Shown here piece after piece: positions 1-6,022 of a DNA stretch of 6,595 nt. The notes under the pieces are model-generated. The model did not search any database. It saw only the letters and a list, made by a program, of their open reading frames with translations, and was not told the DNA's origin. Every line of letters begins with the position of its first letter. Positions within the stretch are counted from its first letter, which is position 1. The stretch is taken from contig JAGLGG010000075.1 in assembly GCA_023144145.1 (NCBI GenBank), forward strand, positions 1 to 6,595. The letters are read 5' to 3'. Made by a program: the position numbers and the translations under genes. The stretch is from Anaerolineales bacterium (lineage in GTDB: Bacteria; Chloroflexota; Anaerolineae; Anaerolineales; E44-bin32).

Positions 1-762
1 TGAGTTTGGCTGAAGAGCCATGGTTTCATCTGATCCAGGCAACATTTCCTCGCCATATACCAACTCAATGTCAGCGATGGTTATGACATCGCCTGTTCGA
101 AGGATGTGCTGTGTGATACGCTGACCGTGAACGAAGGTGCCAGTTTTCGAGCCCACATCGATAAGGATATAACGCCCATCTCTTACACGTAATTGCGCGT
201 GTACCCGCGAGACTCGGGAATTGTCCAGTGCGATATGGTTATTGGCGCGACGTCCAATGTTGATGACCGGTTTATCGAGGGCGAAATGACGCCCTCCATC
301 GATGATCAGGAACGCTCCCTGAGGAAGCTGAGGTGTTTTTTGGATATTCCTTTGATCAAATCTTTGGGTTTCATCCAATTCGTCTGGTTGATATGAAGCG
401 AGTGACCGGATTTCCCAAGTGCGTAGGTCAACATCTGAGTTAAATTCAACACTGATCTTATCGTACAAGATATAGCCGTATTGCTCCGCCATTTTTTCAA
501 GGCCATCAATTAGATTCTCTGCTATTTCAGAGATATCAGCTTGAAGCCTTTCCAAGGTACTTGGATTTAAATAGACCGTGTAGTGATCTGGCGCGTGCCT
601 GATCCCACTTTTATTGGTCTTTACTTCGTGCTCCATAGATTTAATTAGGTTGCTCGCCAATGCCATCGAAGTTAATTGAGAATCAAAAAAACGGGAGATA
701 GAACCTTCGATCCAATACTCCAACCAGTCCTCAATTTTCCTGAAATGACGATCAATCTTCAT
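1..762 (-). CDS. DUF3662/FHA domain protein (FhaA-like), C-terminus cut by window edge
   Basis: I translated this frame by hand; it is open from the ATG at 762 to base 1 (254 codons, no stop), so the gene continues leftward out of the window. Residues about 1-125 match the FhaA N-terminal domain (DUF3662): an amphipathic start with RKIEDWLE and the family signature APDHYTVYLNP at 57-67. Residues about 148-238 are an FHA domain: GRR at 170-172, SRVH at 185-188, then SKTGT at 205-209. FHA domains bind phosphothreonine peptides, so the role is probably as adaptor or substrate of a Ser/Thr kinase; no kinase lies in the window. The usual Asn of the 'NG' motif is Thr207. It is a tandem paralogue of the gene at 1017-1853. 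The start was chosen because the family begins near this point; the ribosome binding site is weak (GGA about 9 nt upstream). Domain call firm, biological role inferred. Confidence 0.88.
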   Translation of the reverse strand, partial: MKIDRHFRKIEDWLEYWIEGSISRFFDSQLTSMALASNLIKSMEHEVKTNKSGIRHAPDHYTVYLNPSTLERLQADISEIAENLIDGLEKMAEQYGYILYDKISVEFNSDVDLRTWEIRSLASYQPDELDETQRFDQRNIQKTPQLPQGAFLIIDGGRHFALDKPVINIGRRANNHIALDNSRVSRVHAQLRVRDGRYILIDVGSKTGTFVHGQRITQHILRTGDVITIADIELVYGEEMLPGSDETMALQPNS

Positions 763-829
763 GATATCGCATCCGTCGTTTTGAGTATCTAATATCAAAT
801 AAATTACTTGGAAGCATCCTACCAAATGT

Positions 830-835
830 ATTATA
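830..835 (-). promoter_or_regulatory. Candidate -10 box for the downstream FHA gene
   Basis: The minus strand reads TATAAT here, a perfect -10 hexamer about 68 nt before the ATG at 762. No good -35 hexamer sits 16-18 nt upstream, so the promoter may need an activator. The start point would be near 823, giving a leader of about 60 nt. The GATCACG dyad centred near 890 would then lie about 67 nt upstream of the start point. Confidence 0.35.
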
Positions 836-855
836 TGAAATCAACTGTTTGGATT

Positions 856-899
856 GATCACGCGTTGCCATTGCCCGGGTGCGTGATCTACGATCACGT
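856..899. repeat. Three GATCACG half-sites forming overlapping dyads
   Basis: GATCACGC at 856-863, its inverse GCGTGATC at 881-888, and GATCACGT at 892-899. The second and third form a tight dyad (8 paired positions, one of them G-T, with a 3-nt spacer TAC); the first and second form a perfect 8-bp inverted repeat with a 17-nt spacer. TGCCC at 872-876 and GGGCA at 908-912 can add an outer stem around the tight dyad. There is no T-run on either side, so it is not a standard terminator. It is either a regulator binding site for the FHA gene starting at 762 or an RNA structure in the gap between the two FHA genes. The core GTGATCTACGATCAC resembles the CRP-type palindrome with one extra base, which is suggestive only. 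Confidence 0.5.
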
Positions 900-942
900 T
901 GGAGCATGGGCAGCTGAAATGATATGGGGGTCTTTTGCAGGG

Positions 943-959
943 GCGCAATTTTATTGCGC
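943..959. other. Perfect 7-bp hairpin downstream of the first FHA gene
   Basis: GCGCAAT-TTT-ATTGCGC is a perfect inverted repeat 57 nt beyond the stop codon of the FHA gene at 1017-1853. Read in that gene's direction it is followed by CCCTGC, not a U-tract, so intrinsic termination is doubtful. It may be a 3'-end stabiliser or processing structure. On the plus strand the following bases are T-rich but not contiguous, and no plus-strand gene ends here. Confidence 0.35.
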
Positions 960-1016
960 TCAAAGATTTTCATTTTGATCAACCGAAGGGAAAGTCGCTG
1001 CGTGAAGCAAGTGAGA

Positions 1017-1853
1017 TCAATTCTCTCCGTAAGGAGCAGTTTTTTTCTCAATGGGGTCTTGCTTGAGAGGTGTGATCTGATCTTCTACAAATTTATCCAT
1101 TGGCGGTCTGTAGGGTGGAGTAACATCTGGTGGTCCAGCAGGGTCTTCACCATAGATGAGTTGAACAGCTGCAATGGAAACGATGTCGCCAGGTCGCAAG
1201 GTATGGCGGGTAATTAATCGCCCATTTACTCGTGTACCAGCAGTGGAATTCATATCGATAATTATGTATTGCCCTTTGATGACCTCGAGGCGAGCATGTG
1301 ATCGCGAAACATGCCGATCTTCTAAAATTAAATGGTTATCCAGACGTCGACCAAGGTTGATAAGCATATCGGTTAGTGGAAAATGTCGTTTCCCTTCCAC
1401 GATCAGAAATGCTCCAGGTGGGGGAACATTAGGCCGCTCGATTTTTGAATCATCGATTTCATCTGTGAACTGGAGTGGATCACTGCTGTGCCAGGCGATA
1501 ACACGGAATTCAGTTCTTGCAAGCGTAGGGTCGGTTGCCAGTGTTACCTGAGGATTCTTGAGAAAAGAGAGCGAAGAACCATTTAAAGCTTTTAAGAGTG
1601 CAGCCGATAGGTGTCGATGTGCTTGTGGGGCTTTTTGGCGGAGATAATCGAAATCAAGCGGGTTGAGGCTTATCGTGTATTGATCAGGAGCGTAGGATCT
1701 ACCCTCATCGTCAACTCTAGCACATGAAGATATTTCCTGAGTTAGCTGTTGAGCAATTGCGCTCGCAGACGCGATTTCAGAAGTTGGCCCCCTCAAAGTG
1801 GTTTGCATTGAACTGGTTATCAGTTCTTCCAGCCGGCTCCATTGCTTTTCCAT
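1017..1853 (-). CDS. DUF3662/FHA domain protein (FhaA-like)
   Basis: This is a 278-residue protein from the ATG at 1853. Residues about 1-125 are the FhaA N-terminal domain (DUF3662), including APDQYTISLNP at 65-75. After an acidic linker, residues about 146-236 form an FHA domain with GRR 168-170, SRSH 183-186 and STAGTRVNG 203-211. The tail (about 237-278) is proline- and charge-rich and probably disordered. FHA domains recognise phosphothreonine; related FhaA proteins in Actinobacteria work with PknA/B-type kinases in cell-wall control, but that link is not shown here. The Asn before the conserved Gly is Ala205, as its neighbour has Thr, so both paralogues share loss of this residue. The frame allows a TTG start two codons earlier at 1859, but a perfect -10 box ends 7 nt before the ATG and no Shine-Dalgarno is present, so a leaderless ATG start is preferred. 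No TM segment or signal peptide. Confidence 0.92.
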   Translation of the reverse strand: MEKQWSRLEELITSSMQTTLRGPTSEIASASAIAQQLTQEISSCARVDDEGRSYAPDQYTISLNPLDFDYLRQKAPQAHRHLSAALLKALNGSSLSFLKNPQVTLATDPTLARTEFRVIAWHSSDPLQFTDEIDDSKIERPNVPPPGAFLIVEGKRHFPLTDMLINLGRRLDNHLILEDRHVSRSHARLEVIKGQYIIIDMNSTAGTRVNGRLITRHTLRPGDIVSIAAVQLIYGEDPAGPPDVTPPYRPPMDKFVEDQITPLKQDPIEKKTAPYGEN

Positions 1854-1860
1854 GGTCAAG

Positions 1861-1888
1861 ATTATACGCGAGCGTCAAAGTTCCACAA
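1861..1888 (-). promoter_or_regulatory. Promoter of the first FHA gene, probably leaderless
   Basis: The minus strand has TATAAT at 1866-1861 and TTGTGG at 1888-1883 with a 16-nt spacer. The -10 box ends 7 nt before the ATG at 1853, so transcription should start at or next to the A of the start codon. There is no purine-rich ribosome binding site in the gap (CTTGACC). It shares the 114-bp divergent region with the archease gene. Confidence 0.6.
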
Positions 1889-1967
1889 GATCAAAAAGGA
1901 CCCTTATTTAAACAACTCATGAATCGTATATCTCATCGCATACCTTCCGTTCAGGCATCGAAGAGAG

Positions 1968-2402
1968 ATGATTCCATATTATACTGAGAATGTGGGTGAA
2001 TTACCTTTTTTTGAGGTTGAACATACGGCCGATTGGGCATTACGAATTAATGCGCCAAATATGGAGAGCATGCTTTTAAATGCCGCAATTGGGATGTACC
2101 AGCTTATGGAAGTAAAAACTGGAAATCAAAAAGAAAATGATCAATCGATAGAAATCAAAGCACACGACCGGGAGGAACTACTCGTAAGTTGGCTTGAAGA
2201 GTTGTTATTCAACCTTGAGACCCGAGAGGTGGTATTAGATATCAACGATATCGAAATGATCAATGAGTACAGTGTGAAAGCCCAGGTGATTGCTCGTCCC
2301 GTTAAGAGTATGGAGAAGCAAATTAAAGCCGTCACGTACCACGGTCTACAAATCGAGCAGACTGAGAACGGCATAAGGGCTACGGTTGTGTTTGATGTAT
2401 GA
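1968..2402 (+). CDS. Archease, RtcB RNA ligase activator
   Basis: 144 residues from ATG 1968. Archease is a small metal-binding protein that promotes guanylylation and multiple turnover of the RNA ligase RtcB. Family marks are FFEVEHTADWALRI at 14-27, with the metal-ligand Asp in HTAD (Asp22), the helix SWLEELLFNLETRE at 74-87, KAVTYHGLQI at 120-129, and the C-terminal VVFDV with the second acidic ligand Asp143. Length is normal for the family. It ends 10 nt before the rtcB start, so the two are surely co-transcribed. Start uncertain: ATG 1968 has only a poorly spaced GAAGAGAG in front, whereas GTG 1992 (136 residues) still leaves the whole conserved fold and has TATACT 6 nt before it, as expected for a leaderless start. 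Function call is firm; start choice is not. Confidence 0.93.
   Translation: MIPYYTENVGELPFFEVEHTADWALRINAPNMESMLLNAAIGMYQLMEVKTGNQKENDQSIEIKAHDREELLVSWLEELLFNLETREVVLDINDIEMINEYSVKAQVIARPVKSMEKQIKAVTYHGLQIEQTENGIRATVVFDV
1980..1985 (+). promoter_or_regulatory. Possible -10 box for archease-rtcB
   Basis: TATACT ends 6 nt before GTG 1992. A -35 hexamer is not recognisable at 16-18 nt spacing, so support is weak. If used, it would make archease start at the GTG on a leaderless transcript. The alternative is a promoter further up, with TATATC at 1927-1932 as a weak -10, feeding ATG 1968. Confidence 0.25.
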
Positions 2403-2412
2403 AAGGAAAAGC

Positions 2413-3864
2413 ATGATTCGAAAACAAGATATCAAGCGAATTAGCGATGTGAAATGGGAGATCCCCAAATCATATCGCGATGATATGCGCGTTCCTGTAC
2501 AAATATTCGCGGACGAGCGCTTGCTGGAGGCGGCGCTGGGAGATAAGTCGTTAACTCAAGCGGTTAATGCGAGCACTCTACCCGGTTTGGTTAGTCACAT
2601 AATTGTGATGCCTGATGTACACCAAGGATATGGCTTTCCAATCGGAGGGGTGGCAGCGACAAAATTGCCAGATGGAGTGATCTCGCCAGGAGGTATTGGC
2701 TACGATATTAACTGCGGGGTCCGTCTGCTTTCGAGCTTAATCCCACTCGATGCTGCTGAGCCGTTTCTGGATGATCTGGCCACATCCCTATATGCCAATT
2801 GCCCCAGCGGAGTTGGCGTTAAGGGAAGTGTTCGATTGAGCCTAAAACAACTCGAAGCAGTTTGTCGCATTGGATCAGAGTGGGCTCTTAAAAATGGTTA
2901 CGCTCGAGCAGAGGATCTCCCCTCCACGGAAGAAGGTGGCAAGGTTCCAGGAGCAGATCCTTCGGCGGTAAGCGAGAGGGCGATGGCGCGTGGCCGCCCA
3001 CAACTTGGCACGCTTGGGGCGGGGAACCACTTCATCGAGATCGATGTCGTAGAGGAAATTTATCATCCAGAGGGCGCGCGGGCGATGGGCTTGCTGGAAG
3101 GACATCTTGCCTTACAGATCCATTGCGGTTCGCGAGGGTTCGGACATCAGGTATGCTCCGATTATGTTCGAGAATTACAGGGTGCGGTCCGCAGATATGG
3201 AATTCAACTGCCAGATAGAGAGTTGGTCTGTGCACCTTTGAGCTCTCCGGAAGGAAAGCGTTATCTCGCCGCAATGACATGTGCAGCCAATTATGCCTTT
3301 GCGAATCGACAAGTACTGGCCCACCATGCCCGCAGAGCTTTCGAACAGGTACTCGCCGGTAAAACACGGGATTTCGACCTTCACCAGGTTTATGATATCG
3401 CCCACAACATGGGGAAAATCGAAGAACATGTAGTGGATGGACAAAAAATCAAGGTTTGTGTTCATCGTAAAGGGGCTACACGCGCGTTTGGCCCTGGGTT
3501 CCCAGGTTTGCCCGAAAAATACAGGGCCATGGGTCAACCCGTTCTCGTGCCAGGGAGTATGGGAACGGCATCATGGGTGCTTCTTGGAACGGAAGAGAGT
3601 ATGACCCAGTCCTTTGGGTCGAGCTGTCATGGTGCGGGCCGTGTCATGAGTCGAAAGCGTGCGAAGAAAAGCATCCGTGGTGACGCCCTGCGTAGCAAGC
3701 TTCAAGCACAAGGCATTCGAATTCGAGCTAGATCCATGCCAGGACTTGCGGAAGAAGCTCCGCATGCTTACAAAGATGTGGATGCGGTTGTGGATGTTGT
3801 TGTTAAGGCGGGGATTGCTAAGAAGGTCGCAAAGCTTAGACCCTTGGTTGTTATAAAGGGCTAA
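2413..3864 (+). CDS. rtcB: RNA-splicing ligase RtcB (GTP-dependent, 3'-phosphate/5'-OH)
   Basis: 483 residues. RtcB joins RNA 2',3'-cyclic phosphate or 3'-phosphate ends to 5'-OH ends through a GMP-histidine intermediate with Mn2+, in tRNA splicing or RNA repair. All catalytic positions are visible and align with Pyrococcus RtcB at an offset of 2-3: GYDINCGV with Asp98 and Cys101, GAGNHF with Asn205 and His206, IHCGSRG with His237, DIAHNMGKIEEH with His331, SSCHGAGR with the guanylylated His406, and the C-terminal IKG with Lys482. Full length, and no intein. ATG 2413 was chosen because AAAGGA stands 5 nt upstream and the protein then opens as in homologues (MIRKQDIKRISDVKWEIPKS); in-frame ATG 2395 and TTG 2386 lie inside archease. 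It is second in an operon with archease. No rtcA, rtcR or sigma-54 site is seen, so control differs from the E. coli rtcBA system. Confidence 0.97.
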   Translation: MIRKQDIKRISDVKWEIPKSYRDDMRVPVQIFADERLLEAALGDKSLTQAVNASTLPGLVSHIIVMPDVHQGYGFPIGGVAATKLPDGVISPGGIGYDINCGVRLLSSLIPLDAAEPFLDDLATSLYANCPSGVGVKGSVRLSLKQLEAVCRIGSEWALKNGYARAEDLPSTEEGGKVPGADPSAVSERAMARGRPQLGTLGAGNHFIEIDVVEEIYHPEGARAMGLLEGHLALQIHCGSRGFGHQVCSDYVRELQGAVRRYGIQLPDRELVCAPLSSPEGKRYLAAMTCAANYAFANRQVLAHHARRAFEQVLAGKTRDFDLHQVYDIAHNMGKIEEHVVDGQKIKVCVHRKGATRAFGPGFPGLPEKYRAMGQPVLVPGSMGTASWVLLGTEESMTQSFGSSCHGAGRVMSRKRAKKSIRGDALRSKLQAQGIRIRARSMPGLAEEAPHAYKDVDAVVDVVVKAGIAKKVAKLRPLVVIKG

Positions 3865-3902
3865 GGAAAATTAATGGATTTTCGCCCACCCACATTTTCT
3901 CC

Positions 3903-3929
3903 CTCCAGTCGCTTGGAGAGTAGTTTTTT
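3903..3929 (+). terminator. Weak intrinsic terminator after rtcB
   Basis: CTCCA (3903-3907) pairs with TGGAG (3914-3918) around a 6-nt loop, followed 5 nt later by six T residues at 3924-3929. The stem is short and the T-run offset, so efficiency is uncertain. An alternative stem, TCTCC 3898-3902 with GGAGA 3915-3919, uses the same region. It lies 38 nt after the rtcB stop, between convergent rtcB and tyrS. On the minus strand no U-tract follows, so it should not serve tyrS. Confidence 0.45.
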
Positions 3930-3972
3930 CAGTGCACTCATAAATACAAGTTGCTGATTGAAAGTAAGTACC

Positions 3973-5208
3973 TTACTCCTTTGGAACAAGCTGGAGGAAT
4001 CTTCGCTTGCCCACTTGTAATATTTTTGGTGAAGCGATTTTTATCTTTAAATTGGGATCCTCCATCACCTTCTCACCCAGGCGCACCCCCCTCTGTTTGA
4101 TGAGTCTGCGTGCCTCACTTTTTGAACTTGCTAATCCGCTTTCAGCGAGGAGCTCAACTAAGGAAAGTTCCTCCTTCAATTCATATTTTGGAATTTCTGT
4201 CGGAACACCTTGAGCTTGGAAAACGCGTTTGAAGTTCTCTTCGGCAGGTTGTGCACTTTCTTCACCATGGTAGATTGACACGATCTCGCGAGCAAGAGAC
4301 ATTTTTGCATCCCTTGGGTGAAGTTCCCCAGACTCCAGTTGTTTTTCAATCTCATGAATCTGCTCTGGGGACCAACGCGTCACCAATCTAAAGTAGGAAC
4401 CCATAGCTAAGTCTGGGATGCTCATTACCTTGCCATACATATCCTCAGGCGTTGTGTTCAAGGGGATGTGATTTCCTAAGGATTTGCTCATCTTTACGAC
4501 ACCATCAGTTCCAGGCAGAATTCCAAGTATGATGCCGATATTCGGTTTTTCTCCATTCGATTCCATTACTTTACGGGCCGCGGTCACGATGTTGAACAAT
4601 TGGTCGGTCCCACCGATTTGAACATCGGTCTTGAGGTGCAGGGCGTCGTAACCTTGCATGAGGGCGTAGAAGGATTCGTGCAAGTAAATTGGGTCGCCTT
4701 GATCCCAACGTTTTCTAAAAGTTTCTCTGCTGAGAAACTGTTGCACGGTGAAAATTTCAGCCAAGTTTATTACGTCGAGAAAACTAAGCTTTGACAGCCA
4801 GGTGTCGTTGTATTCAACACGAGTTTTTTCAGGATCCAAAATCTTGAATGATTGTTCAGCGTACGATTCCCCATTTGCTGTCGCTTGCTCGAATGTCAGT
4901 TGTGCCCGCACTTTATCCTTGTCGGAGGGGTCGCCGATTAAGGAAGTAAAACGACCGATCACAAATATGACTTCATGACCGAGTTCCTGGAATTGACGCA
5001 TTTTGCGAATGGGCACAGTGTGGCCGACATGAAGATCTGAGGTGCGTGGGTCAAACCCGCAATAAACGCGCAGAGGCCTGCCTTCGGCTTGAGCGATCTT
5101 GAGACGCTCGTGAAGCTCCTTGGTCATTGCTGATTTGAGCCCTTCATCACCGTACTCAGTGCCCTGCATTAGCAAATCAACTTGATCTTCAATGCTTAAT
5201 TCAGGCAT
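3973..5208 (-). CDS. tyrS: Tyrosyl-tRNA synthetase (KMSKS/TyrZ-like type)
   Basis: 411 residues, full length. It charges tRNA-Tyr with tyrosine using ATP in the cytoplasm. The class I Rossmann core carries HVGH at 60-63 (HIGH motif, after YCGFDPRTSDLH), the tyrosine-pocket segments YALMQGYD at 181-188 and QIGGTDQLFN at 197-206, and VVKMSKSLGN at 237-246. A C-terminal S4-like RNA-binding domain spans about 347-400 (SLVELLAESGLASSKSEARR at 349-368). The intact KMSKS and FDP..DLHVGH pattern place it in the TyrZ-like branch rather than with E. coli TyrS, whose signature is KFGKT. ATG 5208 is preceded by AGGAG at an ideal 7-nt spacing. A strong terminator lies 31 bp upstream in the same direction, so tyrS needs either its own promoter inside that gap, for which I see no good candidate, or regulated readthrough (see findings). 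Convergent with rtcB. Confidence 0.97.
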   Translation of the reverse strand: MPELSIEDQVDLLMQGTEYGDEGLKSAMTKELHERLKIAQAEGRPLRVYCGFDPRTSDLHVGHTVPIRKMRQFQELGHEVIFVIGRFTSLIGDPSDKDKVRAQLTFEQATANGESYAEQSFKILDPEKTRVEYNDTWLSKLSFLDVINLAEIFTVQQFLSRETFRKRWDQGDPIYLHESFYALMQGYDALHLKTDVQIGGTDQLFNIVTAARKVMESNGEKPNIGIILGILPGTDGVVKMSKSLGNHIPLNTTPEDMYGKVMSIPDLAMGSYFRLVTRWSPEQIHEIEKQLESGELHPRDAKMSLAREIVSIYHGEESAQPAEENFKRVFQAQGVPTEIPKYELKEELSLVELLAESGLASSKSEARRLIKQRGVRLGEKVMEDPNLKIKIASPKILQVGKRRFLQLVPKE

Positions 5209-5239
5209 TCGATTCTCCTCGGTATCATCCTAGATATTG

Positions 5240-5264
5240 AAAAAGCGTGGCTGAATTGCCACGC
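5240..5264 (-). terminator. Strong intrinsic terminator upstream of tyrS
   Basis: On the minus strand GCGTGGC (5264-5258), loop AATTCA, GCCACGC (5251-5245), then TTTTT (5244-5240). The 7-bp GC-rich stem can be lengthened by GAG-UUU pairing. It ends 31 bp before the tyrS start codon, so it either ends the transcript of the PH-like gene at 5475-6014 or works as a tyrS attenuator. The 3' arm sequence occurs again at 5320-5314. Confidence 0.85.
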
Positions 5265-5295
5265 CTCATCATAACTCCAACATAAACCTTTCTTG

Positions 5296-5394
5296 CTATA
5301 ACTCCTGCACAATGCGTGGCCAAAGATCGGAGCGGTCACCGCCCCAAGAATAGATATACATTTGTGCCCGACAAAGCTGGTTTTGCGTGTTCAT
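5296..5394 (-). CDS. Small ORF, candidate tyrS leader peptide
   Basis: A 32-codon ORF from ATG 5394 to TAG at 5298-5296, ending 31 bp before the terminator hairpin. Tyr codons UAU occur at residues 13 and 15 (MYIYSW at 12-17), just ahead of a 7-bp hairpin (5345-5329). The Trp25-Pro26-Arg27 codons contain GCCACGC, which could pair with the terminator 5' arm. A TATGAT box ends 6 nt before the ATG, so it could be leaderless. The same frame is open further up to ATG 5490 (64 codons), overlapping the end of the PH-like gene by 16 bp; that longer version could instead be a small translationally coupled gene. No protein family recognised. It may also be non-coding chance. Confidence 0.3.
   Translation of the reverse strand: MNTQNQLCRAQMYIYSWGGDRSDLWPRIVQEL
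5314..5320 (-). promoter_or_regulatory. Putative antiterminator arm (repeat of the terminator 3' arm)
   Basis: The minus strand reads GCCACGC, identical to the terminator 3' arm at 5251-5245, so it can pair over 7 bp with the terminator 5' arm GCGTGGC at 5264-5258. The two pairings exclude each other. Flanking bases do not extend the match, so the alternative stem is just 7 bp with a 49-nt loop. Confidence 0.4.
5329..5345 (-). promoter_or_regulatory. Leader hairpin (possible pause or anti-antiterminator structure)
   Basis: In the minus-strand RNA, GGGGCGG (5345-5339) pairs with CCGCUCC (5335-5329) over 7 positions including one G-U, with loop UGA. It starts 4 nt after the second UAU codon of the small ORF and ends 8 nt before the GCCACGC arm. 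At the sequence level it faintly recalls the T-box core (GGGUGGNACCGC), but it lacks the UGGN stretch and is self-complementary, so a T-box is not supported. Confidence 0.35.
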
Positions 5395-5400
5395 GCGCAT

Positions 5401-5429
5401 ATCATACCATGTACTTGTTTTGTGATAAA
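5401..5429 (-). promoter_or_regulatory. Possible promoter for tyrS leader
   Basis: Minus strand: TATGAT at 5406-5401 with an extended-10 TGG directly before it, and TTTATC (3 of 6 matches) at 5429-5424, spacer 17. The -10 ends 6 nt before ATG 5394. If active, it would give tyrS a transcript of its own, running through the small ORF and the terminator. Confidence 0.35.
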
Positions 5430-5474
5430 TAAGCGAATATTGGTCCAAAGGTTGAGACAAATTAATAGAGCGGA

Positions 5475-6014
5475 TTAGGAACAAACCCATTCATCTTCGT
5501 CCCTGCGTGGATTTTGCAGCTTCGCCATTCCACAAATGATCCGAATGAGCCGATCCGCATCTGGCATGACGAGAAAGCGTTTGCTTGATTCCACGTCATC
5601 TTTGCTATCAAGGACTCGAATTCTGAAATAGCGGTCCATCCCAATAACGGCAACACGCCAAACATCGCCGGCCTCTACAGCCCTCACCTGTTCCACTTGC
5701 CCCCATGCCATTTTCACATTTCTAAAGGGGCTCTTGTAATGCAAATACTCTGGTGAAATCAGTACAATTGTCTTTGTATCAACCCATAAGCCGAATGTGA
5801 TCAGAAAACCGGCAATCAAGAAGAAGATGAACAGGGCTCCCGTTAGGCACTGAGTTTCCCGTGTCGTGAAATAGAAGATTGTAAGAATCAGGCCAATTAC
5901 CAATGCGCTTCCCCAGGAGATTAATTGTCCTTTTCGGGAAGCAGAGCCAGGTTGAAAGGTTATTTCACCTTCAATAGACTCACGTTCAAGTAGAAAGTCT
6001 GGAGGTTTATCCAT
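5475..6014 (-). CDS. Two-TM protein with probable PH-like domain, unknown function
   Basis: 179 residues; I do not recognise a named family member. Residues 1-30 are polar, with ERESIEGEITF at 10-20. Two hydrophobic stretches, about 31-50 and 57-77, make a membrane hairpin. The soluble rest (about 78-165) begins LWVDTKTIVLISPEYLHYKSPFRNVKMAW; a strand-rich part with W-G-Q-V-E-Q-V then a closing helix (PDADRLIRIICGMA) resembles bacterial PH (bPH2/YdbS/YcxB-type) domains. That is a topology judgement, not a motif match. The tail is charged. ATG 6014 has no Shine-Dalgarno but a perfect TATAAT ends 8 nt before it, so a leaderless start is likely. Transcribed divergently from alaS. It is followed by a small ORF and a strong terminator, then tyrS. 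Confidence 0.82.
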   Translation of the reverse strand: MDKPPDFLLERESIEGEITFQPGSASRKGQLISWGSALVIGLILTIFYFTTRETQCLTGALFIFFLIAGFLITFGLWVDTKTIVLISPEYLHYKSPFRNVKMAWGQVEQVRAVEAGDVWRVAVIGMDRYFRIRVLDSKDDVESSKRFLVMPDADRLIRIICGMAKLQNPRRDEDEWVCS

Positions 6015-6022
6015 CGGGAAGC

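Noticed and set aside
752..1051. 99-codon minus-strand ORF spanning the gap between the two FHA genes
   Set aside because: It overlaps the end of one FHA gene and the start of the other, is rich in Arg/Lys with no family features, and crosses the hairpin and dyad region. Most likely chance.
924..1217. 97-codon plus-strand ORF
   Set aside because: More than half lies antisense to the FHA gene at 1017-1853; composition (Arg, Ser, Trp, Cys) is that of a shadow frame.
2386..2412. Longer RtcB N-terminus starting at TTG 2386 or ATG 2395
   Set aside because: Both overlap the archease end, and ATG 2413 has the proper ribosome binding site and family-like N-terminus.
5265..5345. T-box riboswitch upstream of tyrS
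   Set aside because: GGGGCGGTGACCGC looks roughly like the T-box core, but the tRNA-binding UGGN stretch is missing, the segment folds on itself, and no Stem I landmarks could be found.
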